In this document: positions 46,146-56,742 of the stretch, piece after piece
Layout of the letters: every line of letters begins with the position of its first letter
Position numbering within the stretch: position 1 is the first letter of the stretch
Made by a program: the position numbers and the translations under genes
Assembly: GCA_913062845.1 (NCBI GenBank)
Contig: CAJXVZ010000009.1
Coordinates: forward strand, 1 to 64,000
DNA: 64,000 bases
Direction: 5' to 3'
Source: an uncultured Psychroflexus sp.
Lineage (GTDB): Bacteria; Bacteroidota; Bacteroidia; Flavobacteriales; Flavobacteriaceae
Notes under the pieces: model-generated
The model's database searches: none
What the model saw: only the letters and a program-made list of their open reading frames with translations
Told to the model about the DNA's origin: nothing

Positions 46146-46900
46146 ATGGATTTAAAATTAAAAGGCAAAAACGCTATTGTAACAGGTGGCAGTAAAAGTA
46201 TAGGTCGAAGCATTGCACTTAACCTCGCTAAAGAAGGTGCGAATGTCGCTATCTGTGCAAGAGGCAAAGATGCTCTGCTAAAGACTAGAAAGGAGCTCTT
46301 ACAAATGGGAGTCTCTGTTATCGCATTGGTATGCGATGTCGGAAATTCTAAAGACCTCAACGCTTTTCTGGACACGGTAAAAAAACAATTTGGTGCCATA
46401 GATGTTTTGGTAAATAATGTATCGGCTCTGAGTTTAGGAAATGACATCAAAGATTGGGAAAAATCTTTAAATGTCGATGTAATGGCCAGTGTAAGGGCGA
46501 CCAGACAAGTCATCCCTTGGATGGAAGAAGCCGGAAGCGGTAGCATTTTGTTTATTTCCTCCGGTTCAGGACTGGCAGCCGGTTCTCCACCGGCCTATGC
46601 CGCAGCCAAGGCAGCCATTATCAGTTATTCTAAAACCATTGCTATCGAATTGGCGCCAAAGAACATTAGAGTGAACACCATCGCTCCGGGGTCTATAGAA
46701 TTTCCCGGCGGCCTCTGGGAGTTAACAAAAAAGAAAACAGGCCATTTTATGATCAGGTCTTTGGCAGTATAGCTTCCGGAAGAATGGGTACTGCAGATGA
46801 GATTGGAAAAGTTGCCGCATTTATCGTTTCTCCGGCAGCCAGTTGGGTGGTTGGAACATGCCTGAATGTTGATGGAGGACAACACAAAGCTAACAACTAA
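46146..46900 (+). pseudogene. Short-chain dehydrogenase/reductase, frameshifted near the 3' end
   Basis: The first 200 codons give a normal SDR: NAIVTGGSKSIGRSIA for NAD(P) binding, NNVSA, the catalytic Ser in FISSGSG and the YxxxK in AYAAAK. After TGHF the frame is lost at a T4 run (46745-46748). With one more T it reads YDQVFGSIASGRMGTADEIG and on to a normal SDR end (CLNVDGGQ) at 46900. The protein as encoded lacks the substrate-side helix and C-terminal strand. Substrate unknown. Confidence 0.88.
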
Positions 46901-46936
46901 AGGCGTTGTAAAATAACTCTTTATTCATCCTAAACT

Positions 46937-48239
46937 ATGAAAACTCAAACCCTGAACAAGATTCCAAAAAAAGAACTGATCTTATCTAAAAATCCTGTCC
47001 TTCGCTACCTCAGTTTTTCGGGCTTATACCTGGCTTTTTACCATACCCGCATGGTTGGCCATGAATGGAAAATCCACTATGGAAATAGGTGCTTTTGTGG
47101 CCATCGCCGGCTTGCCATGGAGTTTTAAAATTATTATTGCTCCCATTATAGACTGGTATACCATCCTATCCATGGGACGAAAACGGCCGTGGATCATCGT
47201 TGCCCAATTGGGGCTGATTTTAAGTTTTTTATCCATTGGCTTAATTCCCGATCCCCTGAACAACATGACCGGCCTTATGGTTTCGGGATTTTTAATTGGT
47301 TTTTTTGCGGCGTTTCAGGATGTCGCCACAGATGCCATGGTCGTAGATATTGTACCTGAAAAAGAAAAAGCAAGGGCCAATGGCCTGATGTGGGGTGCAA
47401 AAACGATTGGTGTTTCCTTAACACTTTTCATTGGAACAACACTCATTGGCCTGATAGGTTTTACATATGCGATTGCCGCGCTATCGATACCTATTGCTTT
47501 TATCATTCTTATTCCTATTTGTTTTAGAGAACGGCTCGGCGAAAAGTTCTTCCCATGGACTAAAGGTGAAGCCTCTAAAGAATCTAAGAGTTTACAATTA
47601 CGAAGTTGGAAAACCATCGTCAAAAACCTATTCAAAGTGGTCATTTTGCCATCGGTAACAATTATGATCATCATTTCGTTTATCAGCGGAACGATAATGG
47701 GTTTTTACGACACAGTTCTCTCAGTGTTAACCATTCAAGAGTTGGGTTGGACCAACGACTACTACTCGCAAATCTTTTCCATGACTACACTATTTGCGGG
47801 GATTTTCGGCATGTTTGTGGGTGGTCCTTTAGTAGACTTTTTTGGAGATAAAAGAATGCTTAAAGTATATTTTGCACTTCAGGTATTAACCATTGTTTTG
47901 TTTGCAGTCTTTTCTTCATTTTGGGAAAAGAACATATTTATATTTGGTTTCTTTCTACTGTTTTACTTGTTTAATGTCTTTTCTGTTATTGGCTTGTTTT
48001 CAGCGTCTATGAAGCTGAGTTGGAAAATAATAGCCGCTACTCAATTTACTTTATTCATGGCTGTTTCAAATATTGGGCGCTCTGTTGGATCCGGGGTCAT
48101 TGGTCCACTAAGAGAATACTTCAGCTGGCCAAACCTTATACTTGCTTCTGCCTTACTGCCTTTAATCATCATTCCTTTGATCCATTATGTGAATTTTGAC
48201 CGTTGCCAAACCAAAATCAAAAAATTAATTTCAACTTAA
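46937..48239 (+). pseudogene. MFS transporter (AmpG-like), frameshifted in the first helix
   Basis: Starting at the ATG of 46937, 33 codons lead into the first membrane helix (LSFSGLYLAF). A T5 run (47035-47039) then has one base too many; with four T the frame continues TIPAWLAMNGKSTMEIGAF and on through 12 helices to 48239. The motif DVATDAMVVDIVPEKEKARANG resembles AmpG/PAT-type MFS permeases (shown in part: DVATDAMVVDI). From an internal ATG at 47055 most of the protein could still be made, but without helix 1. Substrate unknown. Confidence 0.85.
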
Positions 48240-48250
48240 AACAAAAAATC

Positions 48251-49651
48251 ATGAAATCAAAACTTATTTTAAGTCTTATGCTCTTATTTTTTTGTTGGGC
48301 TTGACAGCAAAACGAATCAGAACCTCAAAAAGAAAATGAGGAACACGTCCACTTATCCGGGAACATTAAAAATTACAATGGTGCTATTTTAAAGATTCAG
48401 GATTTTATGGGACGGTCAAGTTGGGAAACCGAAATTGAAGTTAATGACGGCAGTTTTTCCACAAATTTATCTGTAGATATGCCCACGTTCACCATGTTAA
48501 CTTTTAGCAGAACCTTTAAGAACATCTTCTTACAGCCCGGAGAAACGCTGGAAATTTCCTTTGATACCAAGGCTATAGACAGCAGTTTCAGTTATGCAGG
48601 AAGTTTGGCTGAAGAGAATGCCATATTAGATTCTATAAGGACTGAGCAACGTAAAATGGATTTCAAGTATGTGTACAGTGCGCCTTTAGAAAATGCTTCT
48701 CAATATTTGGATTCAGTGACCAGAGCACATAACAGCTATCTCACTCGTCTTGTCAAAGATAAAACGCTACAACCAAAATTTATTGATTTCGCCAAAGCAT
48801 CTATCGATTACTTCAGCGCCAAGTGCAAATTATATATAGCCTCCAGAAAAGGGGCATATCCGAGTGGTTATTTTGATTTTATTGAAGATTTGGAAATAGA
48901 AAATGAAGAATACCTCGGCATCATTGATTATCGTAGTTTTTTAAATGAATACATTACTATGAAGGCTCAGGAAAGATTAAGCCAATTGGATTCAACTCAA
49001 CAAGATGACACTGATGCACTTTTTGAAGAAAGCTTAAAAGTCATTAAAGATCTTGACAGTGAAGAAATAAAAAACTATGCCCTCTTTAATACCATGAATA
49101 TGAGGTTAAAAGATCAGGGTTTAAAGGGGTTTGATAAATTTTACGATTACTTTAAAGAAAATAACAAAGACCCGTATTATGACGAGCAGCTTGAACTGGT
49201 TTATGCTGAAAAGCTGAGCTTGGCACCAGGACAACCTGCACCGGAATTTACACTTGAAGATATAGACGGCAAAATGGTGTCATTGAGTGACTTCAATGGT
49301 AAATATGTCTATCTCGATTTTTGGCATACAGGCTGTAAATATTGTATAAAAGAAACAGATGCCTATGTCAAACTTTATGCTGACTACGCCGACGAGGATA
49401 TTACATTTGTGAGCGTTTCCGCAGATCTTGATAAAGGTAAATGGAAAAATTATGTTTTGAAAAATAAAAACGTTGGCACAAGCCTGGTAACCGAAAATTA
49501 TTGGGACTCAGAAGAATTTCAAAACTATCAGGTTAGTGCGTCTCCTACATATGTTATCGTGGACAAAGAGGGAAATATCCTTGATCCTAAATCACCTTAT
49601 CCTTCATCACCTGAAATCAGGGAAACTTTTGATCGCTTGGTAAATAATTAA
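48251..49651 (+). pseudogene. TlpA-like thioredoxin-domain lipoprotein, stop at the lipobox
   Basis: The ATG at 48251 begins a lipoprotein signal (MLLFFCWA) that runs into TGA at 48302-48304, exactly where the lipid-bearing Cys is expected; TGC or TGT to TGA would explain it. The frame is then open to 49651. An N-terminal beta domain (DUF4369-like), a helical middle and a TlpA/AhpC-type domain follow, with WHTGCKYC (CxxC redox pair) and ASPTYVIVDKEGN (cis-Pro). As a lipoprotein it would have reduced or isomerised disulfides in the periplasm. Internal starts such as 48407 would yield only a cytoplasmic form. Confidence 0.85.
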
Positions 49652-49863
49652 GCATAATTTTTTCTTTTATAAAAGAATTGAAATTTATCATTTGTGACTA
49701 TGAAATCAAAATGTTTAGGCTTAAAATAAGAGTTATTGCAATCGATAAAAATAATTTCAAGAAACATAAAAACATTTTAGCCCTATGTAATTAACTAGCT
49801 TTAGTCTCAAAATCAACAAGTGAATCAAGTCAGTTAATTTGTTAGTCTAATAACAAATTGTCA

Positions 49864-51088
49864 ATGAAAGTACTAAAACCGATCACCAATCTCGACCGGA
49901 TTGAATTCTTAGACATCCTTCGAGGCATGTCAATCTTTTTTATTTTTACGGCAAACATCCCCCTTTTTTGCAGGACTCTGGTTCTTTGATGCTGATAGCG
50001 AAATACTCGAAATCAACTGGACCAGCGATGAGCCTTTACGTTATATTCACTACGTATTTGTTGATGGCAAATTCTATTCCATATTTTCTCTGCTTTTTGG
50101 TATCGGCTGTGTCATTCAATACAACAATGCGACCTCAAAAGGAAAGTCTTTTACCGTCTTTTTCAGAAAACGCATGTTCTGGCTTTTAGTCATTGGATTA
50201 GTTCATTTGTGTTTATTCTGGCCTGGAGATATTTTAACGCTTTACGCTATACTTGGTTTTCCCATGATCTGGTTTGTAAACAAATCAAACAAAATTTTGC
50301 TCATCACTGCGGGCATTTTAATATTACTGCCCATCGTAAATTTGGCAGTCATGCATTTTGCTAAATTGCCTTACTCAAAGCTGTTTTTTACTTTAGATAC
50401 AGCGGTTTATCAATACTTTAATATGCCAGTCATAGAAAATAACGGTAATAAGATGCCTAATTTTCGGGCCTATTTGCTTAACCAGAATATTTTGGGTTTT
50501 TTTAAAATGAACCTTGGTAATACTTTCGGAAGAATAGGTATGATTCTGCTTGAAGGCCGTATCTTTAAGGTCTTTGGGATATTTCTTATAGGCATCTGGG
50601 CTGGCAGAAAAATACTTAATGGCAACCTCTTGACCAACAAACCCTTCTTAAAAAAAGTGTTCTGGATTGGGTTGGTTTTTGGCTTACCTTTCAACCTCAT
50701 AAGAGGCTACTTAGAATTCTATGCCGTGGATGACATGACCAACAAATTTATGCACTCTACCTGTTATGCTTTAGGTACTGTTCCTATGGCATTAAGTATT
50801 GCCGCGGGTATTGCTTTACTCTGCATTAATGGTAATCTGTTTTTAAGGTTGTTTATTTCTGTTGGTAAAACTGCTTTGACCTGTTATCTCGTCCATACTT
50901 TGGCTGGTATAGTTTTATTTTATTGCTTTGGTTTTGAACTCACTGGTAAATATGGCTTTACCATAGTCATGCTCATTGCTATAGTTGTTTTTACAGGTCA
51001 GGTGATCATAAGCCGAATATGGTTAAAACACTTTGAATTTGGACCAATGGAATGGGTGTGGCGTAAACAGGTATATGGTTTTAGATAA
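49864..51088 (+). pseudogene. DUF418 (YeiB-like) membrane protein, frameshifted
   Basis: The ATG at 49864 gives ITNLDRIEFLDILRGMSIFFIF, a typical DUF418 start (shown as RIEFLDILRGMSIF). Then a T6 run (49964-49969) has one base too many; with five the frame reads GLWFFDADSEILEINW and continues to 51088 through some ten hydrophobic segments, including the C-terminal DUF418 region (LTCYLVHTLAGIVLFY, EFGPMEWVWR). The role of the family is unknown. It is the last damaged gene of the run. Confidence 0.85.
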
Positions 51089-51249
51089 AATATCTTATAT
51101 TTTCAATATGCTAATTTACTTCAGCAATAAATTTTAAAATTACTAAGTAAATCAAATATTCACCCCACTTTTGTTAATTTATGGATAATTAGGCACAAAA
51201 TTCTGAGATGGAGTGTTTTTTATAAGTTTATTTAATCAAAAATTAAATC

Positions 51250-52830
51250 ATGAAACCTATTCCTGAAATTTATAGCATCTCATCTCCACTTGAAGCCGAC
51301 CAATATTTAATTGATGGTGTACTTAAAACCTGGAAAGGCAAAACAGTTGAGGTCAACTCTACCATATCTGTTACAGAGGAATATAAGCCAACCTATATTG
51401 GCAGTGTTCCTGAACTTGAAGAAGCACAGGCCCATGAGGCTTTAGATGCCGCTTTAGGTGCCTACGATAAGGGAAAAGGCCTCTGGCCGACCATGCGGGT
51501 TAGAGAACGCATAGAATGTATGGAAAGCTTCATACAGAAAATGGAAACCAAACGTGATATCGTGGTCAAACTCATCATGTGGGAAATTGGTAAGAATCTG
51601 GCTGATGCCGAAAAAGAATTCGACCGGACGGTAAAATATGTTTATGATACCATTGAAGATTATAAACAATTAGACAGAAATGCTGCAAAATTTGAAAAGC
51701 ATGAAGGCGTATATGCGCACATCCGACGTGGACCGCTTGGTGTGGTGTTATGTTTAGGACCATATAACTATCCTTTGAATGAAACTTTTGCCTTACTCAT
51801 TCCTGCATTGATCATGGGCAACACGACCATTTTTAAACCGGCTAAATTTGGTGTGCTTTTGATCACACCTTTGCTTGAAGCTTTTCAGGAAAGTTTTCCG
51901 GCCGGAGTTGTTAATATTATTTTTGGAAGAGGGCGAGTACTAGCCAGCCCGATCATGCAAACCGGAAAAATTGATGTCTTAGCATTAATCGGAAACAGTA
52001 AATCAGCCAATGCATTGATCGATCAGCATCCTAAAAGTAATCGACTGAGATTAGTATTAGGACTTGAAGCTAAAAACCCGGCTATTGTATTGCCAGATGC
52101 TGATCTGGATTTAGCCGTTAAGGAGTGTATTTCGGGAAGTTTGTCATTTAACGGCCAACGTTGTACAGCTTTAAAGATCATTTACGTTCACGAAGAGATT
52201 AAAGATGAATTCCTACAACATTTCAATAAAGCTGTAGACAATCAAAATTTTGGAAATCCCTGGGATGAAGGTGCATTTTTAACTCCTCTACCTGAACCCG
52301 ACAAACCACAATACATCCAGGAATTGATTGATGATGCTTTAGAGAAAGGCGCTAAAATACTCAACAAAAAAGGAGGTCAGCATTTTGAAAACTATATTTG
52401 GCCGGCTGTCCTATATCCGGTAACCAAGGATATGCGCGTCTATCAGGAAGAACAATTCGGGCCGGTGATTCCGGTGGTGTCTTTTTCGGATATTGATGAA
52501 CCTATTGACGATATGGCTGATTCAAATTATGGTCAGCAGGTTAGCCTTTTTGGCACAAACGTAGAGAAATTATCGCCATTGATCGATACTTTTACAAATC
52601 TGGTATGTCGTGTGAACCTGAACAGTTCTTGCCAACGTGGACCGGATGTATATCCGTTTACAGGAAGAAAGGACTCAGCAAAATCCACTTTGAGTGTCCA
52701 CGATGCACTGAGGTCTTTTTCCATAAGAACTTTTGTGGCTTCCAAAGACAATCCTCAAAACCTTGAGATTTTAGAGCAATTGCTTGAAAAGAAACAATCT
52801 AAGTTTATCAGTACGGATTATATTTTGTGA
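51250..52830 (+). CDS. gapN: NADP-dependent glyceraldehyde-3-phosphate dehydrogenase-type aldehyde dehydrogenase
   Basis: This 526-residue aldehyde dehydrogenase has the catalytic Cys in [10 protein letters not shown] (Cys305) and the general base Glu in LGLEAKNP (Glu273). The coenzyme site includes [10 protein letters not shown] and KPAKFG. Sequence style and length match the GapN group annotated in Flavobacteriia, which oxidises glyceraldehyde-3-phosphate to 3-phosphoglycerate with NADPH formation and no ATP. Other aldehyde substrates are possible. The gene is intact, separated by 161 bases from the damaged block, and ends in a double hairpin. Confidence 0.88.
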   Translation: MKPIPEIYSISSPLEADQYLIDGVLKTWKGKTVEVNSTISVTEEYKPTYIGSVPELEEAQAHEALDAALGAYDKGKGLWPTMRVRERIECMESFIQKMETKRDIVVKLIMWEIGKNLADAEKEFDRTVKYVYDTIEDYKQLDRNAAKFEKHEGVYAHIRRGPLGVVLCLGPYNYPLNETFALLIPALIMGNTTIFKPAKFGVLLITPLLEAFQESFPAGVVNIIFGRGRVLASPIMQTGKIDVLALIGNSKSANALIDQHPKSNRLRLVLGLEAKNPAIVLPDADLDLAVKECISGSLSFNGQRCTALKIIYVHEEIKDEFLQHFNKAVDNQNFGNPWDEGAFLTPLPEPDKPQYIQELIDDALEKGAKILNKKGGQHFENYIWPAVLYPVTKDMRVYQEEQFGPVIPVVSFSDIDEPIDDMADSNYGQQVSLFGTNVEKLSPLIDTFTNLVCRVNLNSSCQRGPDVYPFTGRKDSAKSTLSVHDALRSFSIRTFVASKDNPQNLEILEQLLEKKQSKFISTDYIL

Positions 52831-52842
52831 TCTTTTATTTTC

Positions 52843-52887
52843 TTTGGAGTGTTTTTGTATAAAATACTCCAAAACCTGAAAGGTTTT
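52843..52887. terminator. Two adjacent terminator hairpins between gapN and yceI
   Basis: TTTGGAGT...ACTCCAAA (52843-52872) and AAAACCT-gaa-AGGTTTT (52871-52887) follow each other and end in T-rich sequence on the plus strand. The second overlaps the stop codon of the convergent YceI gene and can act on both strands. Confidence 0.7.
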
Positions 52888-53455
52888 ATTTTGACTGATT
52901 TATAGATATATCCAAATCAAAATTAATATCAATCTCAGGATCTACTTTTATCGCACCCATAAGTTTACGTGGAGCTTCCATGTCAAAATCTTCAATATTC
53001 AGGCTTAGCATGCCTGTATAATTATCACCTTCATTAAGGCACATTTCAAAAGTGTAGGTGTTCATTTTGCCGGCAATATAGATATCGGCTGTAATTTTAA
53101 AAATGTCGTTATAGGCCTTTATGTGTTTGAGTTTAATTAAAATATTCGGATGATCTTCAGATTGCATTAATTTATTGAAATCTTTATTGATCATTCTGCC
53201 ACCACAGTCAAAAGCTTTTGTTTCAAGGCTAAGTGTAGCATCATTAAGTAAATAAGTGTCATCATAAATATTATAGTTGATCTCCTTAATGCCCTTGGAA
53301 ATGACAGTAATGTATTCGCAGTTAAAATGATTGACGTTAGACCTGCCTTCTATGACAACCTCGCTTCCTTTTTTTATGTTTATTTCTGCGGTTTTGGTGG
53401 AAGTAACAAAAAAGCCAAAACTCGTCAGACAGAGAAGTAAAAATACAGTTTTCAT
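52886..53455 (-). CDS. YceI-family protein
   Basis: The 189-residue protein has a signal peptide (LTSFGFFVTS) and a lipocalin-like YceI beta barrel, with VIEGRSNVNHFNCEY near the start and a closing FDLDISI strand. YceI proteins bind isoprenoid-like lipids in the periplasm. Two cysteines (in NCEY and DCGG) may form a disulfide. It is third in the yceI-porin-yceI set, after a hairpin, so its level may be lower than the two upstream genes. Confidence 0.88.
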   Translation of the reverse strand: MKTVFLLLCLTSFGFFVTSTKTAEINIKKGSEVVIEGRSNVNHFNCEYITVISKGIKEINYNIYDDTYLLNDATLSLETKAFDCGGRMINKDFNKLMQSEDHPNILIKLKHIKAYNDIFKITADIYIAGKMNTYTFEMCLNEGDNYTGMLSLNIEDFDMEAPRKLMGAIKVDPEIDINFDLDISINQSK

Positions 53456-53470
53456 GACTTTAAGGTTAAA

Positions 53471-53497
53471 AAGGGCTTACTAATATAGCAAGCCCTT
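53471..53497 (-). terminator. Hairpin with T-tract between the porin and the second yceI gene
   Basis: On the minus strand AAGGGCTT and AAGCCCTT form an 8-bp stem with an 11-base loop followed by TTTTT. It should terminate, fully or partly, the transcript from the first yceI gene and the porin gene. Confidence 0.72.
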
Positions 53498-53518
53498 GGG
53501 TTAATTCAAAATAAATGC

Positions 53519-54781
53519 TTAGAAACTAATGACGGCTTCCATCATAAGTCCATTAAATTCTCCGCCTTCAAGGATATCACCAGTTGGGAAATCTGAATAG
53601 GATTGATTCACATATTCCAGTTTTGCCAGAATGTTTTTGGTCATGAACCAACCGGCACCAAGCTGAATTCTGTCAACTGTAATATCGTTACCGGAAGGAT
53701 GCTCGCCATCGACCATACTGTATCGGCCACCGATGTAGAAATCTTCATTTTCACCAAATCTGTAGATCAAATCTGCAGCATAATGGTTGTAAGTTCTGCT
53801 TGGTGGATTAGGTCCAAAACCTTTACCGGTGGAATTTTCATAAATACCGAAGAATTCAAACCCTTTGTATCTGATGAACGGGTTGATCATTATAGCTGTA
53901 AGTTCTGTGCCAAAACCGGGGTTTACCCTACCTGATCTAAATGCAGCAGTGGCACTAGAACCTTCTTCTTCTAATACGAGGTAATATCTTGAACCAGCTC
54001 TGTCTCCGTCATATAAAAAGTTCTTGGAAGATTCGCCTGTATGGTATACAGAACCTGTCAATCTGAATCTGAAATCATCAGTAAATTGCTTGTCATAACC
54101 TAACTTGGCCAGCAGAGAAGCCTGTGTGTTTGTTTCTACAGGAGACTGATTAAGTCTACCGTTGGTCATACCCAACATAGCAATCCAGCCATTACTTCTA
54201 TAGTAAGCTTCAAAACCAACTTCTGTGGTAAAAGAATCCATCAAATAGTTACCTACGAAGGGGTTATATATGGCCTGAGCATTGTCTGTACGTCTAAAGT
54301 GAGCATCACCATAGTTGTTTTCCATATGTCCAAACTTGAAGGTCAGTTTTTTCATCCATTCTTCCATAAAGCCTTCTTTTACAAAGTCAAGCTTGTCAAT
54401 TAAGATGTATCCACCTTTTACCCATGCTTCCGGATGGTGACGGGCAGAGAGGTAAGTTCTCAGGTGCATTCTTACACCATCGTACAATTGTACATCAAGG
54501 TCAAGGTTTGCTGTTGCCAGGTTGAAGTTATCACCTAGAGGTACTAACGGCACGGCGCCTGAATTTTCATGGTTGATTGATTGATACTGCAATGTAGAAG
54601 CACCACCAATTCTTACTTTTAGGTTTTCAAAAGAAGTAACAGTGTCTTTTGGTTCTTCAAAGACGTTAATACCTCTTTGGTCTCTTGGTCTGAAGTTATC
54701 AAGATCGCGATTTTGTGCGAATGATAATTGTGTAATTACTAATCCAATTAGCAAGAACATTGTTGTTTTCATGGTTTTCAT
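53519..54781 (-). CDS. Predicted outer-membrane porin-like beta-barrel protein
   Basis: The 420-residue protein has a signal peptide (LVITQLSFAQ), a short linker, and then amphipathic strands through to the C-terminal aromatic end (LMMEAVISF). Segments such as LTFKFGHMENNYGDAHFRRTD (given as KFGHMENNYGDAHF) and YYVGGRYS-like strands resemble phosphate-selective-porin-type barrels of Bacteroidota, without a clear ligand. It lies between two yceI genes (11 bases after the first), suggesting a role in lipid or small-molecule handling at the envelope. Confidence 0.75.
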   Translation of the reverse strand: MKTMKTTMFLLIGLVITQLSFAQNRDLDNFRPRDQRGINVFEEPKDTVTSFENLKVRIGGASTLQYQSINHENSGAVPLVPLGDNFNLATANLDLDVQLYDGVRMHLRTYLSARHHPEAWVKGGYILIDKLDFVKEGFMEEWMKKLTFKFGHMENNYGDAHFRRTDNAQAIYNPFVGNYLMDSFTTEVGFEAYYRSNGWIAMLGMTNGRLNQSPVETNTQASLLAKLGYDKQFTDDFRFRLTGSVYHTGESSKNFLYDGDRAGSRYYLVLEEEGSSATAAFRSGRVNPGFGTELTAIMINPFIRYKGFEFFGIYENSTGKGFGPNPPSRTYNHYAADLIYRFGENEDFYIGGRYSMVDGEHPSGNDITVDRIQLGAGWFMTKNILAKLEYVNQSYSDFPTGDILEGGEFNGLMMEAVISF

Positions 54782-54792
54782 ATCTAACTGAT

Positions 54793-55350
54793 TTATTGGT
54801 ATATTAAATTAATTTTTACGTTTACTTTTTCACCTGTTTTAATGGTTCCAAATAAGGCTGTAGGTGGTTCAACCTTGTAGTCTAACATGTTTATTTCATA
54901 GGCCAAAGCTAAATTTAGAGTATTATCATTTTTGGATAATTTGAAAGGTATCCTGACCTTTTTACTGATACCAGCGATATTTAAATCCCCGACGACATAA
55001 TAATTTCCGTTGACATTCTCTATTTGAGTAGAGTTGAAGACAATTTTATTATGATCTTCTTCTTTCAAGGCTTCATAAGTATTCTTATCCATTCTGTTTT
55101 TTCCGCTTTTCATGCTTTTTACGGGTACTTCAAAAGAAACAGAGGCAACCTCCTTTTCAGATTCAGATGTCAATTCCAATGTGCTTTTTGGGTTCTCAGC
55201 GATCATTTCCCAATCATGCACATTAGAAGTACCTTCAATAGTCACTTTGCTTTTTTCAGCATCTGCATTATAAGTTTTTTGGGCGCTAACGGGTTGTAGC
55301 CCCATAAGCAAAATCACCACTAAACTCAATTTTAAAACCTTCATTTTCAT
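54793..55350 (-). CDS. YceI-family protein
   Basis: The 185-residue protein has a signal peptide (LMGLQPVSAQ) and the YceI signature: VTIEGTSNVHDWEM, KMDKNTYEALKEEDH (here RMDKNTYEALKEEDH) and a closing strand VKINLIYQ. It is a predicted periplasmic lipid-binding barrel. It is first of the operon and lies 73 bases from a perfect Crp/Fnr-like palindrome. Confidence 0.92.
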   Translation of the reverse strand: MKMKVLKLSLVVILLMGLQPVSAQKTYNADAEKSKVTIEGTSNVHDWEMIAENPKSTLELTSESEKEVASVSFEVPVKSMKSGKNRMDKNTYEALKEEDHNKIVFNSTQIENVNGNYYVVGDLNIAGISKKVRIPFKLSKNDNTLNLALAYEINMLDYKVEPPTALFGTIKTGEKVNVKINLIYQ

Positions 55351-55422
55351 AATTTTCTATTTTAAGACGTTAATTATATTAACAATTGTTAGTCATGCAA
55401 ATGTCCGAAGAGAATTGGGTTT

Positions 55423-55446
55423 AATACATGATTTTTATCATGTATT
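55423..55446. promoter_or_regulatory. Perfect palindrome resembling a Crp/Fnr-family operator
   Basis: AATACATGAT-tttt-ATCATGTATT is a 10-4-10 inverted repeat without mismatch. Its core TGAT-N4-ATCA is the FNR-type half-site arrangement. It lies 73 bases upstream of the yceI operon and 267 bases from the divergent FabG-like gene, so it most likely controls the former. The remainder of the 362-base gap 55351-55712 shows no other feature I can name. Confidence 0.7.
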
Positions 55447-55712
55447 GGAAGAAAATACATATTGAATGCGTTACGAAAACGATATATTATAGAAGTATTC
55501 TTAGTATAATCATATTTTATATGACAGATTAATAGTATTTATAGCATAAAAGACTTGTTTTTTGCGAATATGAAAATCGACTCTCTGGGTGTCATCCCTT
55601 AAGGGCTTTCGGATACAAGCTGATTTAATTGCTTTATACATCAGTTAAAAATATATATTAGTTCATAATAACCTTAACAAAATGCTATTTTAGCATGTAT
55701 TAAATAGCTGCT

Positions 55713-56474
55713 ATGAATAATTTCAAAAATAAAACAGTCCTTATCACAGGAGCTTCAAGAGGTATAGGAAAAGCCACAGCTCAGGCCTTTGCTGAACAGG
55801 GCGCAAAAGTTGCCATTAACTTTAGATCCAACCGGAAAGCCGCTGAAGAGACTCTGCGGGCTTTACCCGGAGAGGAGCATGCTTTATTTCAGTATGACAT
55901 TTCAAACGAAGATGAGCAACAGCAACTTGTAGGCGAGGTGATTAAACATTTCGGGATACTTGACATTTTAGTGAATAACGCCGGGATTTCAATTGAGCAC
56001 GACATAGAAAGCATCAGCTTTGAAGAATGGTCCTCAGCTTTTAAAGATACCTTTCAAACCAATTTATTTGCTGTGGCCAACCTGAGTCTTCTTGCCGCAC
56101 AACATATGATGAAGCATGGCGGTGGACGCATTGTTAGCGTGTCTTCCAGAGGAGCCTTTCGCGGTGAACCTACCAAACCTGCTTATGGCGCTAGCAAAGC
56201 AGCACTCAATGCCATGAGTCAATCGCTGGCGAAGAAATTAGCACCTCATGGTATTTACGTTGGCGTGGTCGCCCCCGGTTTTACAGAAACCGATATGGCT
56301 TCAAAAACACTAACACCTGTAGAAAGAGAAAATTTACTCAGGGAATCGCCTTTTAAGCGCATGGCTCAACCTGAAGAAGTAGCCCATGCAATTTTGTTCC
56401 TGGCTTCTGAAAAAGCCGCTTATTCATCAGGAACGATCATAGACGTGAATGGCGCAAGTTATTTGAGAAGTTGA
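55713..56474 (+). CDS. SDR-family oxidoreductase, FabG-like
   Basis: The 253-residue protein is a complete classical SDR: VLITGASRGIGKA, NNAGIS, catalytic Ser in VSVSSRGA, YGASK and the APGFTETDMA loop, ending with IIDVNGASYLRS. It resembles 3-oxoacyl-ACP reductases, but many paralogues act on other ketones. It is alone on the plus strand between minus-strand neighbours. Confidence 0.9.
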   Translation: MNNFKNKTVLITGASRGIGKATAQAFAEQGAKVAINFRSNRKAAEETLRALPGEEHALFQYDISNEDEQQQLVGEVIKHFGILDILVNNAGISIEHDIESISFEEWSSAFKDTFQTNLFAVANLSLLAAQHMMKHGGGRIVSVSSRGAFRGEPTKPAYGASKAALNAMSQSLAKKLAPHGIYVGVVAPGFTETDMASKTLTPVERENLLRESPFKRMAQPEEVAHAILFLASEKAAYSSGTIIDVNGASYLRS

Positions 56475-56742
56475 ATTTTAGCGTTTAGCTTTTAGCCGCT
56501 AGATGCTTACTGAGCGTAATTCAAAATGATATAACATCATTATTGTTTGAATTGTTTTTGTTAAAAGAAAGAAACTAATGAGCCGCTTTAAATCTTAGAT
56601 AATAGAGAGTGTTAGGCATAGTTTATAAAGAATAAGCGACCAAAAAAATACACTCATATAAACTCATAAACCTGAAAATCGTTTTCCTTTCCAATAGTAA
56701 CTAAACTTTCCTTTCCCTTATTTTATGATGTATTTGGTTTAA

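Noticed and set aside
44369-48304. Stop-codon reassignment or read-through as the reason for in-frame stops
   Set aside because: All three stop codons are involved, frameshifts occur in the same genes, and the same codons end normal genes elsewhere in the window.
48302-48304. Selenocysteine at the TGA of the TlpA-like gene
   Set aside because: The position is the lipidated Cys of a signal peptide, no SECIS-like hairpin was evident, and neighbouring genes are also damaged.
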